From an uncultured Chitinophagaceae bacterium (lineage in GTDB: Bacteria > Bacteroidota > Bacteroidia > Chitinophagales > Chitinophagaceae): a DNA stretch of 64,000 nucleotides. The notes under the pieces are model-generated. The model saw only the letters and a list, made by a program, of their open reading frames with translations. It was not told the origin of the DNA and did not search any database. Positions 50,974 through 61,313 of the stretch are shown here, piece by piece. Within the stretch, counting starts at the first letter, position 1; every line of letters starts with the position of its first letter. The DNA lies in contig CALLZY010000150.1 of assembly GCA_937858715.1 (NCBI GenBank), forward strand, positions 1-64,000, in the 5' to 3' direction. A program made the position numbers and the translations under genes.

Positions 50974-51729
50974 ATGTATTCATTTAAAGGTAAGGTAGCG
51001 ATAGTAACTGGCGGTGCCAGAGATATTGGCCGTCAGGTGTCACTGAAACTGGCCGAAGGCGGCGCAAAAGTGTGCATCAATTATTATGGTAACCATGAGC
51101 AGGCAGAAGAGACACTGAAACTGATAAAGGATGCTGGTGGCGAAGCAATCATTGTTCCCGGTGATATGACAAAAGCTGATGAGGTTAAAAAAGTGGTGGA
51201 AGCCTGTGTTGCTGCTTTTGGTAATGCAGTACATGTGTTGGTAAATGTTGCCGGCGGACTGATGGGAAGAAAGGTGCTTGCCGATCTTGATGAGGAATTC
51301 TGGGATGCTGTAATGAATGTTAACCTGAAATCAGTTTATCTGGTAACAAGGGCAGTGGTTCCTTATATGACTGAAGGAGGCACTATTGTAAACTTTGCAT
51401 CGCAGGCTGCAAGAGATGGAGGTGGATTTGGAGCTCTGGCATATTCTGCTGCCAAAGGTGGAGTGCTCACTTTAACAAGAGGGCTGGCAAAAGAACTCGG
51501 CCCCACTGGTATCAGGGTAAACTGTGTTTCTCCGGGCATGATTAACACTACCTTCCACAACACTTTCACTAAGCCTGAAGTAAGGAAGAATGTTGCTGCT
51601 GCCACACCCCTGAGAAGGGAAGGTGAGGCCAGTGAGGTGGGAGACCTTGTTGTGTACCTGGCAAGCGGATATTCTTCGTTTATTAACGGAGAAAGTGTGG
51701 AAATAAACGGAGGAACCTATTTCGTATAA
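50974..51729 (+). CDS. SDR oxidoreductase, probable DEH reductase of alginate catabolism
   Basis: 251 residues. Classical SDR: TGGARDIG at 12-19, NVAGG, catalytic Ser in NFASQAARDGG, and YSAAKGG (Tyr/Lys), ending in NGESVEINGGTYF. In alginate loci, SDRs reduce 4-deoxy-L-erythro-5-hexoseulose uronate (DEH) to KDG. First gene of the plus-strand operon, with the PL17 lyase starting 33 bp later. Substrate inferred from the locus; FabG-like sequence alone does not settle it. No recognisable KDG kinase or aldolase lies within the window. Confidence 0.8.
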   Translation: MYSFKGKVAIVTGGARDIGRQVSLKLAEGGAKVCINYYGNHEQAEETLKLIKDAGGEAIIVPGDMTKADEVKKVVEACVAAFGNAVHVLVNVAGGLMGRKVLADLDEEFWDAVMNVNLKSVYLVTRAVVPYMTEGGTIVNFASQAARDGGGFGALAYSAAKGGVLTLTRGLAKELGPTGIRVNCVSPGMINTTFHNTFTKPEVRKNVAAATPLRREGEASEVGDLVVYLASGYSSFINGESVEINGGTYFV

Positions 51730-51762
51730 CAGAATGAGCGGCACTGCCTGCCAACAATAAAT

Positions 51763-53946
51763 ATGAGATTGCTTATTGCTATATGCCTGGTTGCGATGCC
51801 GGTTGTGTTTAATGCACAACATCCGGTTACCTTCTTTAATAAAGCTGAAGCCGCTTTGGTGAAAAAAAGCCTGCACCGTTATCCGCTGCTTGCCCGTTCT
51901 TATACCGATATAAAAAAGGAGGTGGATGCCTGGCTTGATAAAGATGTGGATGTTCCTTTTCCCAAAGATCCTGCCGGCGGATATACACATGACAGGCATA
52001 AGGCCAATTATATGCTGCTATTTAACAGTGGTGTGCTCTACAATCTTACCGGCGAATTGAAGTATGCCGCATTTGCAAAGAAAATATTTCTCAAATATGC
52101 AGCGCTGAACCCCACACTAAAAAATCATCCACAGGCAACCAGCAGTTCACCCGGCAGAATTTTCTGGCAAGCGTTGAATGACGCAAACTGGCTGGTATAT
52201 GCCGGAATGGCCTATGATCTTGTGTATAACTCCCTGTCAAAGGAAGAAAGAAAAACAATTGAAGATGGTGCCTTTAAGCCGGAGGTGGATTTTCTGACCA
52301 ATGATCTTCAACCCTGGTTTGATCTGATTCACAATCATGGTGTATGGGCTTGCGCCGGTGTGGGTATTGTTGGTATTGCCACCGGAAATAGCCATTATGT
52401 TGACATGGCATTGTACGGAACAAAAAAAGACGGGAAAAGCGGTTTCCTGGCACAAATAAACGGGCTGTTTTCACCCGATGGCTTTTATACGGAAGGCCCT
52501 TATTATGTGCGGTATGCCATACTGCCCTATTATTTATTTGCCAATGCACTGAAAAATGTCCGTCCGCAACTGGATATCTTTAACTATCGTAATAAAGTAC
52601 TGCAAAAAGCCCTTATGGCCGGTTTGGAGCAAACCAATCTTGATGGAACTTTTTTTGCACTGAATGATGCGCTTAAGGAAAAAGATTACACAACTAACGA
52701 GCTGGTGACAGCAGTTGATATTGCCTGGAATGTTTTTGGCAAGAACGATGAATTACTTTTTGTTGCTGCAAAACAGGACAAGGTGCTGCTGAATAAAGGA
52801 GGATTAGGAATAGCTGCTGCCCTTTCTGCCCAAAAGATCCTGCCTGTTTTTTTCCCTTATCGTTCTGTTGAATATACTGATGGAGTAAAAGGGGACGAAG
52901 GCGGAGTGAGTTATTTGAGAAACGGGGAAGGTAGCGGTCTTACTACCTTGATAAGCAAGTACACTTCTCACGGACTGTCGCATGGACACTATGATAAACT
53001 GAACATTAACCTGTATGATAAGGGGAATGAAATACTTACAGATTACGGGGCTGTCCGCTTTATTGGGGTAGAACAAAAATATGGCGGCAGGTACCTGCCT
53101 GAAAACAAGGGGTATGCAGTACAAACAATTGCACATAACACTGTAGTGGCCGATGAGAGAAGCCATTATAATGGCATAGAAGATGTAGCAGGAAAATTTC
53201 ATGCCGAAAAACTTTTCAGCAGCATTAATAATGAACCAGCACAGGTAATCTCAACAAAAGAAGAAAATGCATATGCAGGTATAAAAATGCAGCGTACGGT
53301 TTACCTGCTGCAATTGCCTGACAGCAGAAAACTGCTGTTAGATATTTTCAACGTTCTGTCAGACAGCACTCATCAATACGACCTGCCATTTCATTATAAC
53401 GGGCATCTTATCAGTACTTCATTTAAGTATAACGCCTATACAAGGCAACAGGAACCCCTGGGCAATAAAAATGGCTACCAGTTTTTATGGAAAGAGGCCG
53501 ATGCAGATGTAAAAGACACTATAGCACAACTTACGCTTCTCAATGATAAAACGTATTATACCATTTCTTCGCTGATAAACGGGCCGGCAAAACTTTTTCT
53601 TACAAGGAGCGGAGCCAGTGACCCTTTTTTCAATCTGAGGCATGAGCCTGCTTTTATCATCAGGAAAAAAGGAACTAATAAGTCGTTTATAAGTGTGCTG
53701 GAAATTCACGGAAACTTTGATTCTAAGAACGAGTTTTCAACCGGGGCTTATTCTGCTGTTCAGAAAATGGAGACTGTTCAAAATGATGATAATTATACAA
53801 TAATCAGGATAATGCTTGGCGGCAAAGAATTACTTATTACACAGTGTAATGAAGTTTTTGACAGTCATAAAACACATACGGCTGGCAACGTTAGCTGGAA
53901 AGGTGCATTTATGGTGAAATACGATGGTACTATTCTAAATAAATAA
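51763..53946 (+). CDS. PL17 oligoalginate lyase (heparinase II/III family)
   Basis: 727 residues. Signal peptide LIAICLVAMPVVFNA, then QHPVTF. N-terminal alpha-toroid (about 25-380) with AYDLVYNSLSKEE, the catalytic-region FDLIHNHGVWACAGVGIVG and DGFYTEGPYYVRYAILPYY (Tyr acid). The C-terminal heparinase II/III-like beta-sandwich has HGLSHGHYDKLNINLYDKGNEILTDYG (metal/catalytic His pair) and IAHNTVVADER. PL17 enzymes act exolytically on alginate oligomers to release unsaturated monouronate. Periplasmic by signal. Followed by kdgF after 10 bp. Confidence 0.9.
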   Translation: MRLLIAICLVAMPVVFNAQHPVTFFNKAEAALVKKSLHRYPLLARSYTDIKKEVDAWLDKDVDVPFPKDPAGGYTHDRHKANYMLLFNSGVLYNLTGELKYAAFAKKIFLKYAALNPTLKNHPQATSSSPGRIFWQALNDANWLVYAGMAYDLVYNSLSKEERKTIEDGAFKPEVDFLTNDLQPWFDLIHNHGVWACAGVGIVGIATGNSHYVDMALYGTKKDGKSGFLAQINGLFSPDGFYTEGPYYVRYAILPYYLFANALKNVRPQLDIFNYRNKVLQKALMAGLEQTNLDGTFFALNDALKEKDYTTNELVTAVDIAWNVFGKNDELLFVAAKQDKVLLNKGGLGIAAALSAQKILPVFFPYRSVEYTDGVKGDEGGVSYLRNGEGSGLTTLISKYTSHGLSHGHYDKLNINLYDKGNEILTDYGAVRFIGVEQKYGGRYLPENKGYAVQTIAHNTVVADERSHYNGIEDVAGKFHAEKLFSSINNEPAQVISTKEENAYAGIKMQRTVYLLQLPDSRKLLLDIFNVLSDSTHQYDLPFHYNGHLISTSFKYNAYTRQQEPLGNKNGYQFLWKEADADVKDTIAQLTLLNDKTYYTISSLINGPAKLFLTRSGASDPFFNLRHEPAFIIRKKGTNKSFISVLEIHGNFDSKNEFSTGAYSAVQKMETVQNDDNYTIIRIMLGGKELLITQCNEVFDSHKTHTAGNVSWKGAFMVKYDGTILNK

Positions 53947-53956
53947 ATGACACGAT

Positions 53957-54304
53957 ATGGAAACGACCGAAAATCTGAAGGTTTTTATTGAAAACAGCAG
54001 TATTCCATGGGAAGATTTAGGGCAGGGAGTAAAAAGAAAAATTCTGGCTTACGATGAAAGGCTCATGGTTGTTAAAGTGGAGTTTGAAAAAGGGGCAATT
54101 GGAGTGGTGCATCAGCATCATCACACACAAATAACTCATATAGATTCCGGAGTGTTTGAAGTAGAGATAAACGGGGATAAGAAAATTTTGAAAGGCGGTG
54201 ATGCTTTTTTCATCCCCCCTAATGTCATGCACGGTGCCGTTTGTCTGGAACCCGGAATTCTTATTGATGTATTCAGCCCGATGAGAGAAGATTTTGTTTT
54301 GTAA
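53957..54304 (+). CDS. kdgF: KdgF-like cupin (unsaturated uronate linearisation)
   Basis: 115 residues, single cupin fold: GAIGVVHQHHHTQITHIDSGVFEVEINGDKKILKGGDAFFIPPNVMHGAVC. The HQHHH and final His (MHG) metal ligands are complete. KdgF converts 4,5-unsaturated monouronates, the PL17 product, to DEH. Two bp separate it from the next gene. No signal peptide, cytosolic. Position between lyase and transporter genes makes the assignment solid. Confidence 0.88.
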   Translation: METTENLKVFIENSSIPWEDLGQGVKRKILAYDERLMVVKVEFEKGAIGVVHQHHHTQITHIDSGVFEVEINGDKKILKGGDAFFIPPNVMHGAVCLEPGILIDVFSPMREDFVL

Positions 54305-54306
54305 TT

Positions 54307-55329
54307 ATGAAGTTATTCATACACATACCACTCATGTTTTTTTTAGCTGCTGCGGCCTGCAGCAAAAAAAGCAATCCTGCTGTACAACCGCCGGCAGGTA
54401 ACCAACCACTGAGGACTGTAAATGTTTCGACAGCTGCCGGACTGACAAATGCATTGGCAGATGCCCGTCCCGGAGATGAGATTGTTTTAGCAGACGGTGT
54501 GTACAGCGGAAAGTTTGTTATAGCAGATGCAGCCGACGGAACAGCTGCCCATCCCGTTGTAATGAGAGGTAGCAGGAATGCCATTTTAGATGCGGGAAGT
54601 ATCCAGACCGGTTATGTGCTGCACCTGCAGGCGAATTACTGGGTTTTAAAAGGTTTTACGCTGCGCAACGGATTAAAGGGGTTGATGACAGATGGTGCCA
54701 TGTATAATGTTATTGACGGCATCAAAGTGTATGATATTGGCGAAGAGGCCATTCATCTCCGCAGATATAGCTCATACAATACCATACAATTTACTGAGGT
54801 TGCCAACACAGGCTTGAAAACTGCCGACTATGGGGAAGGCATTTATATTGGGTCGGCAAAAAACAACTGGGCTGCTTATACCAACGGTAACCCAGACCTC
54901 TGCGATTCTAATAAAGTGCTGAACAACAAAATCGGACCCGGATTGACTGCCGAGTGCATTGATATTAAAGAAGGAACCACCGGTGGCCTTATTCGTGGAA
55001 ATACGTTTGATGCAACCGGCATAACCGGTGCAAATGGCGGAGACAGCTGGATTGATGTAAAAGGTAACGGATACCTGATTGAAAATAACAACGGCACCAA
55101 TCCCGGCGGAACAGTTTTCAAAGATGGCTACCAGGTGCATGTGGCTGTATCAGGTTGGGGCAATCACAATGAGTTTAAGAATAATAACTGTGAGGTAAAT
55201 GCTTCCGGGTATGGATTTAATGTTCAGTTAAGTGGCAGTAATGGCACTTCAACTGGTAATAAGGTTTATGCAAACAATATTGTTTCAGGAGCTGTAAGCG
55301 GCGTGGCCAACATTCCGCTTAGTAATTAG
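54307..55329 (+). CDS. Beta-helix lipoprotein (PL6/PL31-like or binding protein)
   Basis: 340 residues. Lipobox AAAAC (Cys ~18), then a right-handed parallel beta-helix: GLTNALADARPGDEIVLADGVYSGKFVIADAADG is the opening of chondroitinase-B-like helices, followed by repeated turns such as NVIDGIKVYDIGEEAIHLRRYSSYNTIQF and SYNTI/NGYLIENNNG. It resembles a shortened PL6/pectate-lyase helix, but I cannot locate a full PL6 active site, so it may be a lyase of another PL family or an alginate-binding protein. Sits in the alginate operon between kdgF and the transporter. Confidence 0.7.
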   Translation: MKLFIHIPLMFFLAAAACSKKSNPAVQPPAGNQPLRTVNVSTAAGLTNALADARPGDEIVLADGVYSGKFVIADAADGTAAHPVVMRGSRNAILDAGSIQTGYVLHLQANYWVLKGFTLRNGLKGLMTDGAMYNVIDGIKVYDIGEEAIHLRRYSSYNTIQFTEVANTGLKTADYGEGIYIGSAKNNWAAYTNGNPDLCDSNKVLNNKIGPGLTAECIDIKEGTTGGLIRGNTFDATGITGANGGDSWIDVKGNGYLIENNNGTNPGGTVFKDGYQVHVAVSGWGNHNEFKNNNCEVNASGYGFNVQLSGSNGTSTGNKVYANNIVSGAVSGVANIPLSN

Positions 55330-55334
55330 AAAAT

Positions 55335-56627
55335 ATGAAAGTAAAGGGACTTCGTTGGTGGATAATCGGGCTTATCGGACTGGCAACTATCATCAATTAT
55401 ATTGACAGAAGTGCCATTAACATCATGTGGCCCTATATCTACAAAGAATTTGGAATAGCGGAGTCGGACAGTAAAAATGCCCTGGCTTTAATCACCACAT
55501 TCTTTATGGTTGCTTATGCAGTGGGGCAAACCGTTACCGGTAAGATGATGGATGCGATTGGTACCCGGCTGGGAATGGTTGTTTCGATAGTAGGCTGGAG
55601 TATTTCGATTGCTTTGCATGCGGTTGCGAAAACTTTATTGTCATTCAGCATCTTCAGGGCTTTTCTTGGCTTAAGTGAAGCCGGGAACTGGCCTGGCGCA
55701 ACAAAAAGTAATGCTGAATGGTTTCCATCAAAAGAAAGGGCCATTGCCCAGGGAATTTTCGGTGCTGGTGCATCCCTTGGTTCTGTGGTGGCAGCCCCGG
55801 TTATTGCAGGTCTATATATTGCTTTTGGATGGCGGGCTACTTTTGCCGGCATTGCTGTTCTTGGTTTTCTGTGGATTGTTCCATGGCTGATAGTAAATAA
55901 AAACACTCCGGATAAGCACCCCTGGATTACGGAGGAAGAATACAATCATATACATTCCAAAACTGATAAAGAAAGCAATCCGGTGCAAGATGTTAAGGTT
56001 TATAGCTGGAAAGAACTGCTGCGCTTTAATAATACCTGGAGCATTATCTCATCAAGGTTTTTTATTGATCCTGTATGGTGGATGTTTGTAACATGGCTTC
56101 CCACTTTTTTTAAAGAGCAATTTGCTTTTGATATAAAGCAGGTAGGTGCTTTTGCATGGGTTCCTTATCTCTTTGCCGCTATCGGCGGGATTGCCGGGGG
56201 CTTTTATTCTTCTGCTCTTGTAAAAAAAGGGAAAGATGCCTCAACGGCCAGAAAGAGTGCTATTACTATTGGTTCGGTCATTATGCTGTTGTCGCTGGGG
56301 GCCATTGCATTTTATATGAATCAACTGAAAGATAATATTGGTTTTGCAATCGCTTTGATCAGCGCCGCATTATTCGGATTTCAGTTTTTAATAAATAACC
56401 TGCAAACACTTCCGTCAGATTATTTTAACGGGAAAAACGTAGGCACTATAGCTGGTATGGGTGGAACAGCCGCCGTTGCCGGAACAATCATCCTGACATT
56501 GCTTGTTCCCTCACTTACCAAGACGGGTTATACCACTTTATTCGTTGTGGCCGCTTTGCTTGTACCACTGGCCTGGATTTGTATAACTTTTATTTCATCA
56601 AAAAACAAAATGCTTAATTCAAAATAA
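55335..56627 (+). CDS. MFS hexuronate permease (ACS family, ExuT/GudP-like)
   Basis: 430 residues, twelve membrane segments. ATIINYIDRSAINIMWP (D-R-S in the first loop), MMDAIGTRLGM (A-motif), SEAGNWPGATKSNAEWFPSKERAIAQGIFGAGASLG and RFFIDPVWWMFVTWLPTFFKEQF are the anion:cation symporter hallmarks. Imports uronate monomers across the inner membrane. Starts 5 bp after the beta-helix gene. Substrate (DEH or unsaturated uronate) inferred from the locus. Confidence 0.88.
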   Translation: MKVKGLRWWIIGLIGLATIINYIDRSAINIMWPYIYKEFGIAESDSKNALALITTFFMVAYAVGQTVTGKMMDAIGTRLGMVVSIVGWSISIALHAVAKTLLSFSIFRAFLGLSEAGNWPGATKSNAEWFPSKERAIAQGIFGAGASLGSVVAAPVIAGLYIAFGWRATFAGIAVLGFLWIVPWLIVNKNTPDKHPWITEEEYNHIHSKTDKESNPVQDVKVYSWKELLRFNNTWSIISSRFFIDPVWWMFVTWLPTFFKEQFAFDIKQVGAFAWVPYLFAAIGGIAGGFYSSALVKKGKDASTARKSAITIGSVIMLLSLGAIAFYMNQLKDNIGFAIALISAALFGFQFLINNLQTLPSDYFNGKNVGTIAGMGGTAAVAGTIILTLLVPSLTKTGYTTLFVVAALLVPLAWICITFISSKNKMLNSK

Positions 56628-56659
56628 CAAAAGTCTGTTCATCTACTAAATACTGCTAT

Positions 56660-59600
56660 ATGAAACGAATTTTAACCACAATGCTGATACTGCTGACCAC
56701 CGGGCTGATTTATGGGCAAACAACATACTATTGGGTGGGCGGTACAGCCGCCACAACGGGTGTCACCACTTCTACCAACTGGAATACTGCGTTAAACGGA
56801 ACCGGTACGCCCCGCCCTTCATCAACAGGTATTACGGATATATTGGTTTTTGATGGTTCAAACCTGGGTGGCGCCACACCGGCTACCGGACCGGCAACTA
56901 TTCAGGTGAACAGCAGTATTTCATGTGCACAAGTCAGGTTGATTAATGCAGCCAACATTTCTTTTATACGGCCAACAAGCGGCACCAGCACAGTAACAAT
57001 TAACGGAGAAGCCGGAGATGATTTTTTTATGGAAGCCGGTACAGATTTAAAATTTGTTTCTACTGTCGGCAGCATAAGGATGGCAATGCTTGTAACAACC
57101 ACCGGACGGGTAAGCGGGGCAATTACAATGGTTACCGCTTTGCAGGCAAGGTTTGATAATACCACTGCGGGTTCTCCTGGTTCATTTGTTTTTACGAGCG
57201 GAGCAAGTCTGACAACAAATATTACTTCTTCCTCTTCCTCTTATGCATTTGGCAGCAGTTCTCAGTCATCAGAGAAATGGGTGGTGTTTGAAGATGGGTC
57301 TCACATATATTATGATGGTGGTTATAGCCCCTTTGGCGGCACTTCTGCTTTTTCATCACTTGATTTAAGACCTGGCAGCACCTGGCACCACAGGGCCAAT
57401 AACGGACTTGGTGTATTCTGCAACAGGAAGAGTTTTGGAAATGTGATCGTTGAAAATAATGCCACCATGACTGCTGAAGGACCGGTGTACAGAATAAATA
57501 ATCTTACAGTAAATTCCGGCAGCACTTTTATCACTCACAGTTCGGGGCAAACGGCTGTAAATGGCAACATCATTGTTAATGGGACTATATCAGCACCTGC
57601 TGCCGGAACCAATGAACTGGTTTTGGCTGGTAATACAGAACAATTAATTTCCGGGAGCGGAGCAATTGGGGTGAATAGTATGGTTGTGGCCAGTAAAGCC
57701 TCTGTTTCGCTGACAAGGTCAGTAGCGGTAGAAAACGCTGTTACAGTTTATGGAAAACTAAATTTTAATAATAATCAAATTACAGGCACGGCAACATTTA
57801 CCGGAACTGGTATTGTAGCCCCGGTTACAGGAACCGGAAACCTTGCAGCTGGTTCATACATCATTACTTCGAATGCCGGTATCGGAACTTCTTTAAGAGG
57901 GCAAAGCGTCGCCGGTTCTGGTATTGCACCTAATACTCATATTGTAGCTTTTAATTCAGCCGGTGATTCTGTCTATATCTCGAACCCGGTTGTTACTGCG
58001 GGAACAAGTGTTTCATTAACAGTTGAAACAACCGGTGCCACCCTGCAAACGGCTAATACTAGCGGCTTTGATCCGGCAACTGGTTCGGTTGCTGCCACGG
58101 GTAATAAGACTTATGACGATAACATCAATTACATAATTGATGCCGCCACCTCCTGGCCATTTGGAGTCTCCACCTCAGGTGCAGCGACACCAGTTACGGC
58201 AGCGTTTATTGAGATAAATGCTCCCGTAACCGTAAACCGGGCATTTACAGTTACCAATCATTTAAAAGTGAATGGAAGAATCATACTCCGCCCGTTGGAT
58301 ATTGTCCGCATCGTTACAGGAGCAGTGATTAACGGCACACCCAATGCCACCAATTATATTGCCACGGACTATAACAGTACAAACGGCAACCAAAGTTTTT
58401 TACAGTATGAAGGAATCAATGGAACTACTTTGTTGCCAGTTGGTACTGTTAACTATTATTTGCCGGCAACGGTTAATACTGTTTCTGTTTCTAATTTCTC
58501 CATTGCAGTATTTGAAGGTATCACTACCAATGGCGCTGTAAACGGCACTCAGTTGTCGGCGGCGCAAAAGCAATTAGTGGTAAATGCGGTTTGGAATATT
58601 AACCGTACCAGCGGAAGCGGCAATACAGATGTTACGCTAAGCTGGAATGCTGCTTTAGAGGGTTCAACATTTACCACACTGCCCAATACAGATATTGGTC
58701 TTATCACTAACACAGGTACATCATGGGCTTTACCTGTTGGCACGGGGGATAATACAACCAATACTGTTACGGCAACTGTAAGCACATTTGGTTCTTTTGG
58801 TGCCGGGGCTGTTCCTCCTTCACAGCCATTTATTTTTAACCCGCTTCCGGTTAAGACATATGGTGATGCTGATTTTAATCCTGGCGCAACAAGCCTGAAC
58901 ACCACACAACCTATCGTCTATACAAGCAGCAATACTGCCGTGGCTACTATTGTTGCGGGCAATATTCATATTGTTGGCACAGGCACATCTGTAATAACGG
59001 CAACACAAGCCAGCGACGGATTTTATCCGGCGGCAAGTGCGACGCAAACACTTACTGTCAATAAAGCGGCTTTAACAATCAGGGCCGATAACAAGACAAA
59101 ATTTGAATTGACCCCCAATCCTGCGTTAACAGCAACCTATACAGGATTTGTATTGGGAGAAAGCACTGCTGTACTGTTAACTCCAGCTATACTGTCAACA
59201 ACAGCAGCACTGAATTCTGCACCCGGCACTTATCCTATTACGGTTTCAGGGGCAACAGCTGCAAACTATACTATCACATTCGTGAATGGAACACTGACCG
59301 TTCAGCCAAAACAAAACCAGGTTATTACTTTTAATACCCTGGCAACAAAAACTTATGGCAATGCGGATTTTGCTGCCGGGGCCACAAGCACCAACAGCAC
59401 TATTCCCATTACTTATGTAAGCAGTAATACAGCAGTTGCGACAATGAGCGGCAGCAATATTCATATTGTTGGTGCCGGCACAACAAACATTACAGCATCC
59501 CAGGCAGGGAATGATGGTTATTTTTCTGCTGCAGATGTTACAAGGGCACTAACAGTAAACAAAGCAGCATTGACTGTTAAAGTAAGGGATACCACAAAAG

Positions 59601-60073
59601 TTCAGGGTGAACCCAATCCGCCTTTTACAATAACTTATACTGGTTTTGTACTTGGAGAAGCGGAGAATAGTCTTATCACAAAACCACAGGTATCCACTAT
59701 TGCCACAACCACTACAACGGCTGGTTACTATACATTAACGCCACAAGGTGCTGCATCAAACAATTACAGTTTTACTTATACCGATGGAAAACTGACCATA
59801 TACCCGGCCAGCGGAACTGATAAACAATACCTGCATGCTTTTGTGCCATCAAGAGGTGTGCTTACTGTAAGGGTATTTTCTGTACTGCCGGCAATTGGTG
59901 ACATAGTGCTTTACGACATGTCTGGTAAACCTTTGGCAAAACGCAACCTGTTCATGCCTCCCGGGTTTATTAATGCTGATTTATTCATACCAACAATTCC
60001 ATCCGGCATTTATATAGTTACTGTGAAAGGGGATGGTGTTGACCTGAGAAAAACAATACCGATAATTAACTAA
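56660..60073 (+). CDS. Large secreted MBG-domain protein with T9SS tail
   Basis: 1137 residues. Signal peptide MLILLTTGLIYG, then QTTYYW. The N-terminal ~650 residues are Thr/Ser/Gly-rich beta-repeats of a surface adhesin kind. From about 725 there are two tandem modules, each a Big/Ig-like unit (KTYGDADF...SSNTAVATI...GNIHIVGTGTS, second copy KTYGNADF...GSNIHIVGAGTT) plus an MBG_2-like unit (RADNKTKFELTPNPALTATYTGFVLGES and VRDTTKVQGEPNPPFTITYTGFVLGEA). The C-terminal ~75 residues (VLYDMSGKPLAKRN, IPSGIYIVTVKGDGVD) form a type A T9SS tail. Probably a cell-surface alginate binding or adhesion protein; function is not proved. Confidence 0.8.
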   Translation: MKRILTTMLILLTTGLIYGQTTYYWVGGTAATTGVTTSTNWNTALNGTGTPRPSSTGITDILVFDGSNLGGATPATGPATIQVNSSISCAQVRLINAANISFIRPTSGTSTVTINGEAGDDFFMEAGTDLKFVSTVGSIRMAMLVTTTGRVSGAITMVTALQARFDNTTAGSPGSFVFTSGASLTTNITSSSSSYAFGSSSQSSEKWVVFEDGSHIYYDGGYSPFGGTSAFSSLDLRPGSTWHHRANNGLGVFCNRKSFGNVIVENNATMTAEGPVYRINNLTVNSGSTFITHSSGQTAVNGNIIVNGTISAPAAGTNELVLAGNTEQLISGSGAIGVNSMVVASKASVSLTRSVAVENAVTVYGKLNFNNNQITGTATFTGTGIVAPVTGTGNLAAGSYIITSNAGIGTSLRGQSVAGSGIAPNTHIVAFNSAGDSVYISNPVVTAGTSVSLTVETTGATLQTANTSGFDPATGSVAATGNKTYDDNINYIIDAATSWPFGVSTSGAATPVTAAFIEINAPVTVNRAFTVTNHLKVNGRIILRPLDIVRIVTGAVINGTPNATNYIATDYNSTNGNQSFLQYEGINGTTLLPVGTVNYYLPATVNTVSVSNFSIAVFEGITTNGAVNGTQLSAAQKQLVVNAVWNINRTSGSGNTDVTLSWNAALEGSTFTTLPNTDIGLITNTGTSWALPVGTGDNTTNTVTATVSTFGSFGAGAVPPSQPFIFNPLPVKTYGDADFNPGATSLNTTQPIVYTSSNTAVATIVAGNIHIVGTGTSVITATQASDGFYPAASATQTLTVNKAALTIRADNKTKFELTPNPALTATYTGFVLGESTAVLLTPAILSTTAALNSAPGTYPITVSGATAANYTITFVNGTLTVQPKQNQVITFNTLATKTYGNADFAAGATSTNSTIPITYVSSNTAVATMSGSNIHIVGAGTTNITASQAGNDGYFSAADVTRALTVNKAALTVKVRDTTKVQGEPNPPFTITYTGFVLGEAENSLITKPQVSTIATTTTTAGYYTLTPQGAASNNYSFTYTDGKLTIYPASGTDKQYLHAFVPSRGVLTVRVFSVLPAIGDIVLYDMSGKPLAKRNLFMPPGFINADLFIPTIPSGIYIVTVKGDGVDLRKTIPIIN

Positions 60074-60082
60074 TGCGATTTT

Positions 60083-61282
60083 ATGATGAAAAAAACAGGA
60101 TTGATTACCGCCGTTATAATATGCAGTGTATTTGCCGTTGCGGGTCAAAAAATAAAGCCAGAGGCATGTTCAATGGATATGAAAACCCTTGAAAAAAGCC
60201 TTGACAGGATTAATGCGAAGGATGAACAACTGTTACCTGCTTTTAAGCAGTTGATTAATGATGCAGAGAAAGCAATGAAGTTTGGTCCGGTGAGTGTTAT
60301 GGAAAAGAAGAACCTGCCACCAAGTGGTAATAAGCATGATTATATGAGTTTGGCACCTTACCATTGGCCTGATCCTGCAAAACCTGACGGATTACCTTAC
60401 ATTCGGAAAGATGGTGAAACGAACCCGGAGGTGAAAGAATATAAGGATAAAGAATACCTGCCACAGCTTTGTGCCAATGTGCAAACACTTGGGCTGGCCT
60501 ACTATTTTAGTGGTGACAGTAAATATGCCGGTCATGCTGCAAAATTGTTGCGGGTTTGGTTTCTTGATACTGCCACAAGAATGAACCCCAACTTTAACTA
60601 CGCACAGGCAGTTAAAGGAGTAAATACGGGACGGGGTGCCGGCATGATAGATTCCCGTCATCTTGTAAAAGTGGTTGATGCTATTGGCTTAATTCGGCCA
60701 TCAAAATACTGGAGCAAACAGGATGAGGAAGAAATGAAAAAATGGGCTGCAGAGTTTTTGAACTGGATGCAAACCAGCGAAAATGGCAAGGATGAACTGG
60801 ATGCCGATAATAACCATGGCGTATGGTATGATGCACAGCGGCTTGCATTGGCTTTGTACACAGGCGAAAAAGAATATGCAAAAAAAATTGTTATGAATGC
60901 CGCAGACAGGCTGGAAAAGCAAATGGATGAAAACGGGAACTTTCCAAAGGAAATGGCACGGACCAACTCGCTGCATTACTCCACATTCGTAATGGATGCC
61001 TTTTTCACAATTGCCAGTATGGCTCCAAAAACGGGAGTTGATTTTTGGGCTTTAAAAACTCCTGCAGGAAAATCGCTTCAAAAGGCGTTTGATGCCCTGA
61101 AACCGTATTTGACAAAGGAAAAAGAGTGGTCAGGGCAACAGATCAAGGCGTTTGATTTTGAAGAGGGATATTATCTTCTTGCTGTTGGGGCAAAAAAATT
61201 AAAATGCGGAAACTGTGCAGAGTCGCTTAAACAGCTTGCTGCTGATGAATTTCTCAAACTTCGTTTCAACTTATTATACTGA
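60083..61282 (+). CDS. Alginate lyase family protein (PF05426; PL38-like)
   Basis: 399 residues. Signal peptide LITAVIICSVFAVAG, then QKIK. Alpha-toroid fold; SLAPYHWPDPAKPDGLPYIRKDGETNPEV, GYYFSGDSKYAGHAAKLLRVWFL-type motifs (here GLAYYFSGDSKYAGHAAKLLRVWFLD), NFNYAQAVKGVNTGRGAGMIDSRHL and DADNNHGVWYDAQRLALALY. These match PF05426 enzymes; the NNHGVWYD motif carries the catalytic His/Tyr. Presumably cleaves alginate/mannuronan or glucuronan-like polymers in the periplasm. Ten bp after the MBG gene. Confidence 0.85.
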   Translation: MMKKTGLITAVIICSVFAVAGQKIKPEACSMDMKTLEKSLDRINAKDEQLLPAFKQLINDAEKAMKFGPVSVMEKKNLPPSGNKHDYMSLAPYHWPDPAKPDGLPYIRKDGETNPEVKEYKDKEYLPQLCANVQTLGLAYYFSGDSKYAGHAAKLLRVWFLDTATRMNPNFNYAQAVKGVNTGRGAGMIDSRHLVKVVDAIGLIRPSKYWSKQDEEEMKKWAAEFLNWMQTSENGKDELDADNNHGVWYDAQRLALALYTGEKEYAKKIVMNAADRLEKQMDENGNFPKEMARTNSLHYSTFVMDAFFTIASMAPKTGVDFWALKTPAGKSLQKAFDALKPYLTKEKEWSGQQIKAFDFEEGYYLLAVGAKKLKCGNCAESLKQLAADEFLKLRFNLLY

Positions 61283-61313
61283 TAATGAAATCATAAATTC
61301 TTAAACTGCTATT